Notes: generated by a model from the letters alone, not told the origin. Counted from the first letter of the stretch, positions 50,086 to 59,448 are shown. The stretch: DNA of 64,000 nucleotides from Pedobacter africanus (GCF_900176535.1 NZ_FWXT01000001.1:1612001-1676000), one strand, 5' to 3'. Numbers and translations are program-made.

Positions 50086-51939
50086 ATGATAAACCCATTT
50101 AGTAAATTGGGGATAAGTGATGACGTTGTTAATGCTGTAAAGGATTTAGGTTTCGAAAATCCAACACCTATTCAGGAACAAAGTATTCCTGTGCTGTTAG
50201 AGGGCAATAACGATTTTGTTGGTTTGGCCCAAACAGGAACAGGAAAAACAGCCGCATTTGGTTTGCCGCTGTTAGAATTGATAGACTTCAAAAGCAATAA
50301 GCCTCAGGCATTGATTTTATGCCCTACAAGAGAGCTCTGCTTGCAGATTACTAGCGACATCAAGAATTTCTCAAAAAACACCCCTGGTGCTAATGTTGTT
50401 GCCGTTTATGGCGGTGCAAACATTATGCAGCAATTGCGTGAAATTAGAAACGGTGTACAAATTGTAGTGGCTACACCGGGCCGTATGTTAGACATCATTG
50501 GCCGTAAAGCCATAGATTTCAGTAATGTGAAATATGTAGTGCTCGACGAAGCAGATGAAATGCTGAACATGGGCTTCCAGGAAGACATTAATGATATTTT
50601 GTCGACCACACCTGATGACAAAAAAACATGGCTATTCTCGGCAACTATGCCTCCTGAGGTAAGAAGGATAGCCAGGAACTACATGGACTCACCGGTTGAA
50701 CTGACCATGGGTACCAAAAACACAGGTAACGTAAATATTGAGCACGAATACTATGTAGTACGCGCAAGAGATAAATACGCAGCTTTAAAACGTATTGTTG
50801 ACTTTAACCCTGAAATTTTCGGTGTTGTTTTCTGCAAAACCAAGCTCGATACACAAGATGTAGCTGAGCACTTGATTAAAGATGGTTACAATGCCGATGC
50901 GCTGCACGGAGATTTATCTCAGCAGCAGCGCGACAAGGTAATGCAGCGTTTCCGCGACCGTAACATGCAATTGTTAATTGCAACCGATGTTGCTGCCCGT
51001 GGTATTGACGTAAACAATGTGACCCACGTAATTAACTACTCCTTACCAGACGAGATTGAAAGTTATACCCACCGTAGCGGCCGTACGGGTCGTGCAGGAA
51101 AAACAGGTATCTCTATCTGTATCGTAAATTCGAAAGAATTGGGTAAGATCCGTCAGATCGAAAGGATCATTGGTAAGCAGTTTACAAAAGCTGCCCTCCC
51201 AACCGGATTTGACGTTTGTGAAAAACAATTGTTTGCCCTTGTTCACAAAGTTCACAATGTTGAAGTGAACGAAAACCAGATTGAGCAGTACATCCCGCGT
51301 ATTATGGATGAGTTTGCTGAATTGACTAAAGAAGAAGTCATCAAACGTTTTGCATCTTTAGAGTTTAACCGCTTTTTAGAATACTATAAAAACGCGCCAG
51401 ACCTGAACGCCTCAGACGAACGTGGAGAACGCGGTGAGCGCGGAGAGCGTGGCGACAGAGGCCCAAGGACAAGTGACGGTTATACCCGCCTGTTCATTAA
51501 CCTGGGTTCTGTTGACGACTTCACCAGGGGCGATTTACTTTCTTTTGTATGCAACAATGGGAAGATCAGCGGGAAGAGTATAGGTAAAATAGATCTTAAA
51601 GGCGTTTACTCCTTCTTTGAAGTAGAAAGCGGTGCCGTTGATTCTTTATTCAACAACTTTAAAGGCGTTGAATTTAACAACCGCGGTGTAAGGATCGAAA
51701 AAACAGCTGACGGTGACGGCGGCGGTGGCCGTAGTCGCGGTGGTTTTGGCGGAGGAAGACGTGATGGTGGAAGCTATGGTGGCGGAAGACGTGATGGTGG
51801 AGAGCGCAGAAGTTATGGCGGAAAACGTGAAGGAAGTAACAGCGGTGGTGGTTTCAGGGATTTCTCTGGAAGAAGCCGTGAAGACAGAGGCGGTAGTGGT
51901 CGTCGTGATGGCGGAAGCGATAGAAAACGCAGATCTTAA
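50086..51939 (+). CDS. DEAD-box RNA helicase with DbpA-like RNA-binding domain and RGG-like tail
   Basis: 617 residues. The helicase core has the Q-motif (NPTPIQEQSIPVL), motif I AQTGTGKT, PTRELC, DEAD in VLDEADEML, SAT, and motif VI HRSGRTGRAGK. After it comes a charged linker (GERGERGERGDRG), a DbpA-type RNA-binding domain (about 463-545, TRLFINLGSVDDFTRGDLL) and a tail of about 70 residues rich in Gly, Arg and Ser (RSRGGFGGGRRDGG and similar). It unwinds RNA in ribosome assembly or cold adaptation, as DeaD/CsdA-type enzymes do. The disordered tail should increase RNA binding. It is expressed from its own promoter and ends at a perfect terminator. Confidence 0.95.
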   Translation: MINPFSKLGISDDVVNAVKDLGFENPTPIQEQSIPVLLEGNNDFVGLAQTGTGKTAAFGLPLLELIDFKSNKPQALILCPTRELCLQITSDIKNFSKNTPGANVVAVYGGANIMQQLREIRNGVQIVVATPGRMLDIIGRKAIDFSNVKYVVLDEADEMLNMGFQEDINDILSTTPDDKKTWLFSATMPPEVRRIARNYMDSPVELTMGTKNTGNVNIEHEYYVVRARDKYAALKRIVDFNPEIFGVVFCKTKLDTQDVAEHLIKDGYNADALHGDLSQQQRDKVMQRFRDRNMQLLIATDVAARGIDVNNVTHVINYSLPDEIESYTHRSGRTGRAGKTGISICIVNSKELGKIRQIERIIGKQFTKAALPTGFDVCEKQLFALVHKVHNVEVNENQIEQYIPRIMDEFAELTKEEVIKRFASLEFNRFLEYYKNAPDLNASDERGERGERGERGDRGPRTSDGYTRLFINLGSVDDFTRGDLLSFVCNNGKISGKSIGKIDLKGVYSFFEVESGAVDSLFNNFKGVEFNNRGVRIEKTADGDGGGGRSRGGFGGGRRDGGSYGGGRRDGGERRSYGGKREGSNSGGGFRDFSGRSREDRGGSGRRDGGSDRKRRS

Positions 51940-51958
51940 GTTTTTATAACCATTATAT

Positions 51959-51997
51959 AAAAAAGGGCGGGTGTTCAATGAACACCCGCCCTTTTTT
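51959..51997. terminator. Perfect 18-bp bidirectional terminator
   Basis: Arms 51959-51976 and 51980-51997 (core GGGCGGGTGTTC / GAACACCCGCCC) are complementary with loop AAT and carry an A-run on the left and a T-run on the right. It serves the helicase gene (plus) and the small basic protein gene (minus). Confidence 0.9.
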
Positions 51998-52006
51998 ATT
52001 GGAATT

Positions 52007-52351
52007 CTAGTTTTTACTTTCTGGTCTGTCTTTAATCTGGGATGCTTTCAGATAGATTTTTGCTCCCTTTTTATTGATATAATATTTTTTGTTTTTACCA
52101 TCGATATATACATCGGACCCATCAGGGGCCATTTTGCCTTTGTAAGTTTGATCAGCTACTTTTGAAGCTCCTTTTACAGCAACCTCGGCAGTTTTATTAC
52201 CTACTTTTGTAGCCGTTTTACCAATGGCCTTACCGGTTTTATCCAGTGCCTGTCCAACGGTTTCTTTTTTCTTTTCCTGTGCATTGGAAGTAATTACTGC
52301 TGTAGTGCATAATGCCAGGCAGAGCAGTCCCGCCATAAATTTTGTTTTCAT
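52007..52351 (-). CDS. Small secreted basic protein, possible PBCV-type basic adaptor domain
   Basis: 114 residues from ATG 52351 (MKTKFMAGLLCLALC); an alternative start at 52375 precedes the signal peptide by eight residues and is less likely. The signal peptide ends near TSNAQ. The middle is a lysine/alanine-rich repeat-like stretch (DKTGKAIGKTATKVGNKTA), and the C-terminus reads DVYIDGKNKKYYINKKGAK, which resembles the short basic adaptor repeat known from chlorella viruses and found in Bacteroidota secreted proteins. Function unknown. It is flanked by the bidirectional terminator and gpsA. Confidence 0.65.
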   Translation of the reverse strand: MKTKFMAGLLCLALCTTAVITSNAQEKKKETVGQALDKTGKAIGKTATKVGNKTAEVAVKGASKVADQTYKGKMAPDGSDVYIDGKNKKYYINKKGAKIYLKASQIKDRPESKN

Positions 52352-52393
52352 AAGTTCAATTTTCTTAGAAAACAATACCGCGGCACTTTTGTT

Positions 52394-53392
52394 TTAACTC
52401 AACTGTTCTGTGAGCAGGCGCATTTCAATATGGGGCGAATGTTTTTCATATAAAATGGCGTAAACTGCCCTGCTGATCGGCATATCCACTTTATATTTTT
52501 TATTGATAAAATGCATGCAGCTGGCAGCGTAATAACCCTCAGCCACCATATTCATCTCTAGCTGAGCCGATTTTACCGTATATCCCTTCCCTATCATGTT
52601 TCCGAATGTGCGGTTACGGCTAAACTGCGAATAGGCAGTCACCAGCAGATCGCCCAGGTAAGCAGATTCCATGATGTCCCTTGAAATCGGATGAACCGCA
52701 TCTACAAACCGTTTGATCTCCCTGATGGCATTGGAAATTAAAACTGCCTGAAAATTATCACCATAGCCCACACCATGGCATATGCCGCTGGCCACAGCAT
52801 AGATATTCTTCAATACGGCAGCGTATTCTGTACCAAATATATCATCTGAAACATTGGTTTTAATATACCTGGTATTGAGCAGGTTGGCAAAAAAGCCGGC
52901 CAACCCGACATTTACAGAGGCGATGGTCAGATAGGATAACTTTTCCAGTGCCACCTCTTCGGCATGACAAGGGCCGCTAATCACCAGAATATCTGAGAGA
53001 GGCACCTGGTATTTCTGGTTAAGGAATTCGCCGATGATCTGGTTCTCATCTGGTACAATGCCCTTAATGGCCGAGATCACCTTCTTCCCTTTAAGCTGTT
53101 CTGGCGAGATGCCAGCTAAAGTCTCTTTAAGAAAAGCGGCCGGAACATTCAATACAATATAATCTGCCTTACCAATAATAGCAGCAATGTCGTCCGAGAT
53201 ATTGTCTTCAGGAATTCTGATCTCTACAGAGCTCAGGTAATTTGGATTGTGCTTATATTTCTGCAGGTGTGCTATAGAATCGGCATTGCGCATCCACCAG
53301 TAAATTTCTTTAGCTGAAAAGTTATCAGAGAGCATTTTTATAATAGCAGTAGCCCAACTACCTCCACCAATCATTGCGACTTTAGGTATCAT
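52394..53392 (-). CDS. gpsA: NAD(P)H-dependent glycerol-3-phosphate dehydrogenase
   Basis: 332 residues. The N-terminal Rossmann motif GGGSWATAI (about 8-16) and the C-terminal domain with AVLKNIYAVASGICHGVGYGDN, containing the conserved catalytic Lys, identify the GpsA family, which reduces dihydroxyacetone phosphate to sn-glycerol 3-phosphate for phospholipid synthesis. Typical length. It is transcribed on the minus strand and lies 42 nt upstream of the small basic protein gene. A terminator at 53410-53435 separates it from the efflux adaptor gene, so it needs its own promoter in the short gap, which I could not identify. Confidence 0.95.
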   Translation of the reverse strand: MIPKVAMIGGGSWATAIIKMLSDNFSAKEIYWWMRNADSIAHLQKYKHNPNYLSSVEIRIPEDNISDDIAAIIGKADYIVLNVPAAFLKETLAGISPEQLKGKKVISAIKGIVPDENQIIGEFLNQKYQVPLSDILVISGPCHAEEVALEKLSYLTIASVNVGLAGFFANLLNTRYIKTNVSDDIFGTEYAAVLKNIYAVASGICHGVGYGDNFQAVLISNAIREIKRFVDAVHPISRDIMESAYLGDLLVTAYSQFSRNRTFGNMIGKGYTVKSAQLEMNMVAEGYYAASCMHFINKKYKVDMPISRAVYAILYEKHSPHIEMRLLTEQLS

Positions 53393-53409
53393 ACATTATA
53401 AATAAAAAA

Positions 53410-53435
53410 TCCCGGTTTAATGTTTTAAACCGGGA
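53410..53435 (-). terminator. Intrinsic terminator after the efflux adaptor gene
   Basis: TCCCGGTTTA and TAAACCGGGA form a 10-bp stem with a 6-nt loop. On the minus strand it is followed by a T-run (53409-53404). It lies 32 nt after the adaptor stop. Confidence 0.85.
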
Positions 53436-53467
53436 CAATTTACTTATTTAAAAAGGATTGGAAAAGC

Positions 53468-54829
53468 CTACTTCTTACCTGGCTCAGCAAACAATTGATC
53501 CTTAGTAACTTTCTTTACTTTCGCCCCATCCTTCAGTTTGTTCTGAATGGCAGAATACGGTCCCGTTACGACTTCCTGTCCGGCTTTAAGGCCAGATTTC
53601 ACGATGATGAACTGATCGTTCTGTATACCTGTGGTTACTTCTACCTGCTTAACCGTCTGATCGGCATTGTACAGGTAAACAAATTGCTTCACTTTTTTAT
53701 CTGTCAGCTTATTTCTTTGTTTTTCTTCATTTTCCTGATTGCCCTGCGCCTCTTTTTTATCTTTATCCCCTTTCTTTTTGTCGTCTGTGAATACAGACTG
53801 GATCGGAACCGACAGGCCATTCACCGTTTCGCTTTCTATATCTACAGTTGCAGATAACCCCGGTCTGAATGGTGAAGGCAGGTCTTTCGCTCCACTGGTA
53901 ATGTTATTATAGGAATCGGCAAGAATACGCACTTTTACATTAAAGTTGGTGACCTGGTCTACCGTACTGGTAGCTGAACCCACATCTTTAGAAGAACTGG
54001 CAATTTCGGTTACCACTCCTTTAAATTTTTTATCAGCAAAAGCGTCTACTTCAATAGAGGCCAGATCGCCCACTTTAACCCTGTTGATGTCGTTCTCGTT
54101 CACATCCACGTTTACCTCCATAGAGGAAAGATTGGAAATACGCATGATCTCGGTACCTGCATTTTGTGCAGTTCCCAGAATCCTGTCGCCCAACTCTACA
54201 GACAATTTAGAAATTACCCCGTCGACAGGTGCAAATATGGTAGCTTTGGCCAGGTTGGCACTGGCTTCCTGAACATTCGCTCCATTTTGCTCTAAATTAT
54301 ACTTAGCTGCCGTAAGCTCTGCCCTGGCCCGGGCCAGGTTTGTTTTTGAAGTGGTATATGCAGCCTTGGCCGCGTCAAATTCGGCCAGGGAAATCACTTT
54401 CTTATTGAACAGCTCAACATTACGTTTGTAGATGGCCTCTTCATTGGCAAAGGTACCTTCAGATTGTTTGAGCAGCTGTGCAGCCCCCGCTACACTTGCC
54501 TTCTGGGAACTGTAAGAAGCAACTGCACGGTCGTACCCTGATTTCAATACATCAGGACGAACCTTAACCAGCAGCTGCCCTTTTTTTACCACATCACCTT
54601 CCTTAACCAACAACTCGGTTACCTCGCCAGATACTTCTGAGCTCAGCTTCACTTCCGTTTCGGGCTGTATTTTTCCACTGGCCGTAACCGTTTCAATTAC
54701 CTTTCTGTTGGCAGCCTTTTCTGTAGTTACCTTTTCACTTTTATCGCCCCCGATAACCCCGGTAAACACACCAATGGCCAGCAAGGCGATCACAATGCCC
54801 ACTATAATTAATATGGTTTTTAGTTTCAT
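53468..54829 (-). CDS. Periplasmic efflux adaptor (HlyD/MacA-like membrane fusion protein)
   Basis: 453 residues. An N-terminal membrane anchor (about 4-25, TILIIVGIVIALLAIGVFTGV) is followed by a biotinyl-lipoyl-like half motif (VKLSSEVSGEVTELLVKEGDVVKKGQLL), a long coiled-coil hairpin (about 85-190), the second lipoyl half (ATIFAPVDGVISKLSVELGDRI) and beta-barrel domains. A Lys/Glu/Gln-rich insertion lies near residues 350-380. It bridges an inner-membrane pump and TolC. The gene follows the tolC-like gene by 33 nt but is terminated straight after, so no pump gene is adjacent. A MacA-type partner of an ABC pump elsewhere is the likeliest role. Confidence 0.92.
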   Translation of the reverse strand: MKLKTILIIVGIVIALLAIGVFTGVIGGDKSEKVTTEKAANRKVIETVTASGKIQPETEVKLSSEVSGEVTELLVKEGDVVKKGQLLVKVRPDVLKSGYDRAVASYSSQKASVAGAAQLLKQSEGTFANEEAIYKRNVELFNKKVISLAEFDAAKAAYTTSKTNLARARAELTAAKYNLEQNGANVQEASANLAKATIFAPVDGVISKLSVELGDRILGTAQNAGTEIMRISNLSSMEVNVDVNENDINRVKVGDLASIEVDAFADKKFKGVVTEIASSSKDVGSATSTVDQVTNFNVKVRILADSYNNITSGAKDLPSPFRPGLSATVDIESETVNGLSVPIQSVFTDDKKKGDKDKKEAQGNQENEEKQRNKLTDKKVKQFVYLYNADQTVKQVEVTTGIQNDQFIIVKSGLKAGQEVVTGPYSAIQNKLKDGAKVKKVTKDQLFAEPGKK

Positions 54830-54862
54830 TTTGTGTATGTTATATATATTTTCTGTGAACGT

Positions 54863-56233
54863 TTAAAAAACAATTTGTTTACCGAGGTAATAATCTATCA
54901 CCTTTGCTTTGAACAATAAATCGTATTTAGCCCTGATCATGTCTATCTCGGCTTTATTCCTTTTGGTGAGGGAAGTACTGTAATCCAATGAATTCACCAG
55001 TCCTACATTGTAACGCTGCTCGATGACAGAAAAAGCTTCCTTTTGCGCATTAAAGGTTTTTATGGCCGATTCATTGGTACTTTCGGCAGCCTTTAAATCT
55101 GCAACTGCCTGGTAGATGATTTTGTTTAAATTATTCTTTGCCAATTGCTCATCTGCCTGTGTTTGCAAAAGGTTTATCCTTGCTTTTTTAACACTAGATC
55201 TGGCTTGGAGGCCATTAAAAATTGGTATGCTTAAGCTCAAGCCAACCCCCTTTGAAACGTTATTCTCGATCTGATCTCTGAAAGATCGATTTTGAAGATC
55301 TGCAGGCAGATTATAATTATAGTTATAGTATGAACCATAACTACCGCTAAAAGAAAGGCTGGGATACAGGTTTCCCTTCGCTACATCTATACCCTTTTTT
55401 GCAGCTGCAGTCTGAAGCGCTGCCAGTTTAATATCAGGGAAGTAAGTCAACGCCTCTGCATATATGGTTTCTGCATCATAGGCCGAATTGGATTTCGTAA
55501 AATTCGCTGCATTAGGTGCCTGAACCTCAAACCTGGTAGAAGAAGGGATATCCATTAACTGCACCAGGGTAATAAAGGAAATGGTCTGTGCGTTATCTGC
55601 ATTGGTTACATCCAATTCTGCCGTAGCCACCTGCGATTTAGCTTCAGCCAGATCTGCAAGTGTTTTGTTCCCGACATCTAAAAGTGCCTGCTGCTGCTTT
55701 AATGTTTTACGGGCAACTTCCAACTGCTCCTTAGCAGCTTTTAGACGGTCTTTATTGTATAATATCTCCATATAAGAAGTTACTACACTTAAAGTAAGAT
55801 CATTTTTGATCTTATCCGTGTTCATTTTACCCGCTTCGAGCAAGAGTTTATTTTGCCGGATCTGGTTGATCTTGGAAAAGCCATTGAACAGATCCACACC
55901 CAGGCCCAAGCCAGGGCTAAAACTATAATTCTGTGTATTTTCATAAATACCCGAGGTACCGGTATTGTTCCGTCCCCATGACATTCTCTGGTCAACCGAT
56001 CCGTTCAAGCGAGGATACTGCGCCAATTTTGCCTGCTTAAAATTCTCTTCTGCTAAATCCTCGCTTAATTTCGATTTAGTAATCTGGAGGTTATTTTGAA
56101 GGGTCAATTCGATGGCACGTTGTACAGTTATGACTTCCTGTGCTATAGATTGCTGTGCAACTCCCGCAAGAAAAATAAAGGTTAAAGCCAGGGAAAGCTT
56201 TAATGAGGCATTATAGGAGATGATTGTCTTCAT
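54863..56233 (-). CDS. TolC-family outer-membrane efflux channel
   Basis: 456 residues with a signal peptide (about 1-31, ending QSIAQ). Two repeats of the outer-membrane efflux protein fold are visible: ITVQRAIELTLQNNLQITKSKL in the first half and the coiled-coil GLSLSIPIFNGLQARSSVKKARI in the second. TolC proteins form trimeric exit ducts. It is the first gene of a two-gene operon with the adaptor and is divergent from the polysaccharide deacetylase gene. The inner-membrane component of the pump is not encoded next to it. Confidence 0.94.
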   Translation of the reverse strand: MKTIISYNASLKLSLALTFIFLAGVAQQSIAQEVITVQRAIELTLQNNLQITKSKLSEDLAEENFKQAKLAQYPRLNGSVDQRMSWGRNNTGTSGIYENTQNYSFSPGLGLGVDLFNGFSKINQIRQNKLLLEAGKMNTDKIKNDLTLSVVTSYMEILYNKDRLKAAKEQLEVARKTLKQQQALLDVGNKTLADLAEAKSQVATAELDVTNADNAQTISFITLVQLMDIPSSTRFEVQAPNAANFTKSNSAYDAETIYAEALTYFPDIKLAALQTAAAKKGIDVAKGNLYPSLSFSGSYGSYYNYNYNLPADLQNRSFRDQIENNVSKGVGLSLSIPIFNGLQARSSVKKARINLLQTQADEQLAKNNLNKIIYQAVADLKAAESTNESAIKTFNAQKEAFSVIEQRYNVGLVNSLDYSTSLTKRNKAEIDMIRAKYDLLFKAKVIDYYLGKQIVF

Positions 56234-56284
56234 AAATTAAGTTTTTCACAATATTAGCATAAACAACTTATACATTTTGCAATT

Positions 56285-56317
56285 TTTGGGTACACTTATT
56301 GTAATTTCTTACTTTTG
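56285..56317 (+). promoter_or_regulatory. Promoter for the polysaccharide deacetylase gene
   Basis: TTTG (56285-56288), 21 nt, TACTTTTG (56310-56317): a full consensus match. The ATG at 56321 begins three bases after the -7 element, so the transcript may be leaderless. Confidence 0.5.
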
Positions 56318-56320
56318 GCT

Positions 56321-56938
56321 ATGTACCTCGTCAAATCTCCGCTTTTATTAAGATGGTATTATCCATCTTTAACCTGGAATAAAAACCGTACTCAAAAAGT
56401 TATTTATTTAACCTTTGACGATGGACCTATACCTGATGTTACAGTATTTGTTTTAAAAACTTTAAAAAGCTTTAATGCAAAGGCAACCTTTTTCTGCATA
56501 GGTGACAACATCCTTAAACATCCGGAGGTATATGAACAGATAAAAGCAGGGGGGCATCGGATTGGGAACCATACTTTTAACCATTTAAAAGGATGGAAAA
56601 CTCCAGACCAGACTTACATCGAAAATTTCAGCAAATGCCAGGAGCTTACACAAACCGAATTGTTCCGCCCTCCGTATGGCCGTATCAAAAAATCCCAGAT
56701 TGCAGGGCTAAGGTCTGTAAAGCCCAATACGCAGATCATCATGTGGGATGTATTAAGCGGCGATTTTGACACTGCACTTGCACCGCATAAATGCTATGAA
56801 AATGTGATTAAGCATACCAGAAATGGCTCTATTGTTGTTTTTCACGATAGCTTAAAGGCTTTTGAAAGGCTGGAATACACCCTGCCCCGGGCGTTGAAAC
56901 ATTTCAGCGAAAAAGGATATCAGTTTGGGGTCCTTTAG
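56321..56938 (+). CDS. Polysaccharide deacetylase (NodB homology domain)
   Basis: 205 residues from ATG 56321; a TTG at 56315 lies inside the -7 promoter element and is rejected. The single NodB domain has the first motif LTFDDGP with the two Asp residues, the metal-binding HRIGNHTFNH, the RPPYGR motif, IMWDVLSGDFD, and the last His in VFHDSLKA. Enzymes of this carbohydrate esterase 4 group remove N-acetyl groups from peptidoglycan, chitin or exopolysaccharide. There is no obvious signal peptide, so the place of action is unclear. It is divergent from tolC and monocistronic. Confidence 0.9.
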   Translation: MYLVKSPLLLRWYYPSLTWNKNRTQKVIYLTFDDGPIPDVTVFVLKTLKSFNAKATFFCIGDNILKHPEVYEQIKAGGHRIGNHTFNHLKGWKTPDQTYIENFSKCQELTQTELFRPPYGRIKKSQIAGLRSVKPNTQIIMWDVLSGDFDTALAPHKCYENVIKHTRNGSIVVFHDSLKAFERLEYTLPRALKHFSEKGYQFGVL

Positions 56939-57106
56939 GGACCGGAAAACTTTCCGGGAGGGCTAAAGTGTCCGTTTTACACGCATTACATTATTTAGAA
57001 TAGGTATAAATAATATAATGATCTGCATATGATCATCAAGGCCTGTTTTTTTTTGTAAATTCGCTACCAATTATAGTAATACTTACCCTTTTAACACATA
57101 TTATCA

Positions 57107-59383
57107 ATGGCTTTTGATATAGAAATGATCAAAAAGGTGTATGCAAACTTTGGCCCCCGTGTAGAGGCGGCCCGTAAATTAGTAGGCAGACCTTTAACAC
57201 TTTCAGAAAAAATACTTTATGCCCACCTTTGGGAGGGAAATACGAACACTTCTTACAACAGGGGTGTGGATTATGTGGATTTTGCTCCTGACCGTGTGGC
57301 CATGCAAGATGCTACTGCCCAAATGGCATTGTTACAGTTTATGCAGGCTGGCCGGCCTAAAGTCGCCGTTCCTTCGACAGTACACTGCGACCACCTGATT
57401 ACCGCCAAGCTTGGTGCGGCAATTGACTTGCCTGCGGCCAATACAGAAAGCAAGGAGGTGTTCGACTTTTTGTCTTCAGTATCTAACAAATATGGCATTG
57501 GTTTCTGGAAACCAGGTGCTGGTATCATCCACCAGGTAGTGTTGGAAAACTATGCTTTCCCCGGCGGTATGATGATCGGTACGGACTCACATACTGTAAA
57601 TGCAGGTGGCTTGGGTATGGTGGCCATCGGTGTTGGTGGTGCTGATGCCTGTGATGTAATGGCGGGATTGCCATGGGAGCTTAAATTCCCTAAGCTGATT
57701 GGTGTTAAATTAACCGGAAAGCTAAACGGCTGGACCTCTCCAAAAGATGTAATCCTTAAAGTTGCAGGTATATTAACCGTAAAAGGTGGTACTGGCGCTA
57801 TTGTTGAATATTTTGGTGATGGTGCTAAAAACCTGAGTTGTACAGGTAAAGGAACCATTTGTAACATGGGTGCCGAAATTGGTGCAACCACTTCTACTTT
57901 TGGTTACGATGAAAGCATGGAGCGCTATTTGCGCGCTACCAACAGGGCTGATGTAGCCGATGCTGCAAATGCAATAGCCGCTCACTTAACAGGTGATGCA
58001 GAAGTTTATGCAGAACCGGAAAAATATTTTGACCAGCTGATCGAGATTAACCTGTCGGAACTGGAGCCTTACCTGAATGGTCCTTTTACACCTGACCTGG
58101 CTACACCTATTTCTAAAATGAAAGAAGTAGCCGCAGCAAATGGCTGGCCTTTGAAAGTGGAATGGGGACTGATCGGTTCTTGCACCAACTCTTCTTATGA
58201 AGATTTATCAAGGGCGGCATCTATTGCCAAACAGGCGGTAGACAAAGGCTTAACTACAAAAGCGGAGTTTGGTATCAATCCGGGCTCTGAGCAGGTACGC
58301 TATACTGCAAACCGTGACGGCCTGCTGGCTACTTTTGAAGATTTAAATGCTACCATTTTTACCAATGCCTGCGGACCATGCATCGGTATGTGGGACAGGG
58401 TTGGTGCCGAAAAACAAGAAAAGAACACCATCGTTCACTCGTTTAACAGGAATTTCGCCAAACGTGCCGATGGCAACCCTAATACTTATGCCTTCGTAAC
58501 TTCTCCGGAAGTGGTAGCAGCGATTGCGATTGCGGGAGATCTTGGCTTTAACCCTTTAACTGATACACTGACCAACAATAAAGGTGAGCAGGTGAAATTA
58601 GATCCGCCGAAAGGCGATGAACTACCGGTAAACGGCTATGCTGTTGAAGATGCCGGTTACCAGGAGCCCGCCAAAGATGGCAGCGGTGTACAGGTGATTG
58701 TTTCACCTACCTCACACAGGTTGCAATTGCTTGATCCCTTTGCTGCATGGGAAGGCACCGACTTAAAAGGTTTGAAATTATTGATCAAAGCTAAAGGAAA
58801 ATGTACAACAGACCATATTTCTATGGCTGGTCCATGGTTGAAGTTCCGCGGTCACCTGGACAATATCTCTAACAACATGCTGATCGGTGCAGTGAACTTC
58901 TTCAATGAAAAAACTGACAACGTTAAAAACGAACTGACAGGTGAATATGGTCCAGTGCCAGCAACGCAACGTGCCTATAAAGCCGCTGGTATTGGCTCTA
59001 TTGTAGTAGGTGATGAAAACTACGGTGAAGGTTCGAGCCGGGAGCATGCCGCAATGGAGCCCCGTCACCTTGGTGTGCGTGCGGTATTGGTAAAATCTTT
59101 TGCCCGTATTCATGAAACCAACCTGAAAAAACAGGGTATGCTGGGTTTAACTTTTGCAAACAAAGACGATTACGATAAAATCTTAGAAGATGACGCCATA
59201 GACATTATTGGCCTGACAACTTTTACACCGAACGTTCCGTTAACCCTGGTCCTGAACCATGCAGACGGCACTAAAGAAGAGATTGTTGTTAATCATAGCT
59301 ACAATGCACAGCAAATCGAATGGTTTAAAGCAGGGGGTGCATTGAACATTATCCGCAGAGAAGCCGCTGCTAAAAACGCATAA
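57107..59383 (+). CDS. acn: Aconitate hydratase, mitochondrial type
   Basis: 758 residues. The [4Fe-4S] cluster cysteines are visible in IGSCTNSSYED and NACGPCIGMW, and the C-terminal swivel domain has KCTTDHISMAGPW and GSSREHAAMEPRHLG. Length and sequence follow the eukaryotic mitochondrial aconitase group common in Bacteroidota, rather than bacterial AcnA (about 890) or AcnB. It converts citrate to isocitrate in the TCA cycle. It is monocistronic: a 168-nt gap precedes it, in which I see no clear consensus promoter, and a strong terminator follows. Confidence 0.96.
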   Translation: MAFDIEMIKKVYANFGPRVEAARKLVGRPLTLSEKILYAHLWEGNTNTSYNRGVDYVDFAPDRVAMQDATAQMALLQFMQAGRPKVAVPSTVHCDHLITAKLGAAIDLPAANTESKEVFDFLSSVSNKYGIGFWKPGAGIIHQVVLENYAFPGGMMIGTDSHTVNAGGLGMVAIGVGGADACDVMAGLPWELKFPKLIGVKLTGKLNGWTSPKDVILKVAGILTVKGGTGAIVEYFGDGAKNLSCTGKGTICNMGAEIGATTSTFGYDESMERYLRATNRADVADAANAIAAHLTGDAEVYAEPEKYFDQLIEINLSELEPYLNGPFTPDLATPISKMKEVAAANGWPLKVEWGLIGSCTNSSYEDLSRAASIAKQAVDKGLTTKAEFGINPGSEQVRYTANRDGLLATFEDLNATIFTNACGPCIGMWDRVGAEKQEKNTIVHSFNRNFAKRADGNPNTYAFVTSPEVVAAIAIAGDLGFNPLTDTLTNNKGEQVKLDPPKGDELPVNGYAVEDAGYQEPAKDGSGVQVIVSPTSHRLQLLDPFAAWEGTDLKGLKLLIKAKGKCTTDHISMAGPWLKFRGHLDNISNNMLIGAVNFFNEKTDNVKNELTGEYGPVPATQRAYKAAGIGSIVVGDENYGEGSSREHAAMEPRHLGVRAVLVKSFARIHETNLKKQGMLGLTFANKDDYDKILEDDAIDIIGLTTFTPNVPLTLVLNHADGTKEEIVVNHSYNAQQIEWFKAGGALNIIRREAAAKNA

Positions 59384-59413
59384 CAAACACATTCGGTTCA
59401 AATACAATGACAT

Positions 59414-59447
59414 AAAGCCCATCCTGTTTCTTCAGGATGGGCTTTTT
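59414..59447 (+). terminator. Intrinsic terminator after the aconitase gene
   Basis: AAAGCCCATCCTG (59414-59426) and CAGGATGGGCTTT (59433-59445) form a perfect 13-bp stem with a 6-nt loop, followed by TT. It begins 31 nt after the aconitase stop. Confidence 0.9.
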
Positions 59448-59448
59448 A

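Noticed and set aside
51742..51930. Short direct repeats that could suggest a repeat array or CRISPR
   Set aside because: They are codon-level repeats encoding the Gly/Arg-rich tail of the helicase, without equal-length unique spacers.
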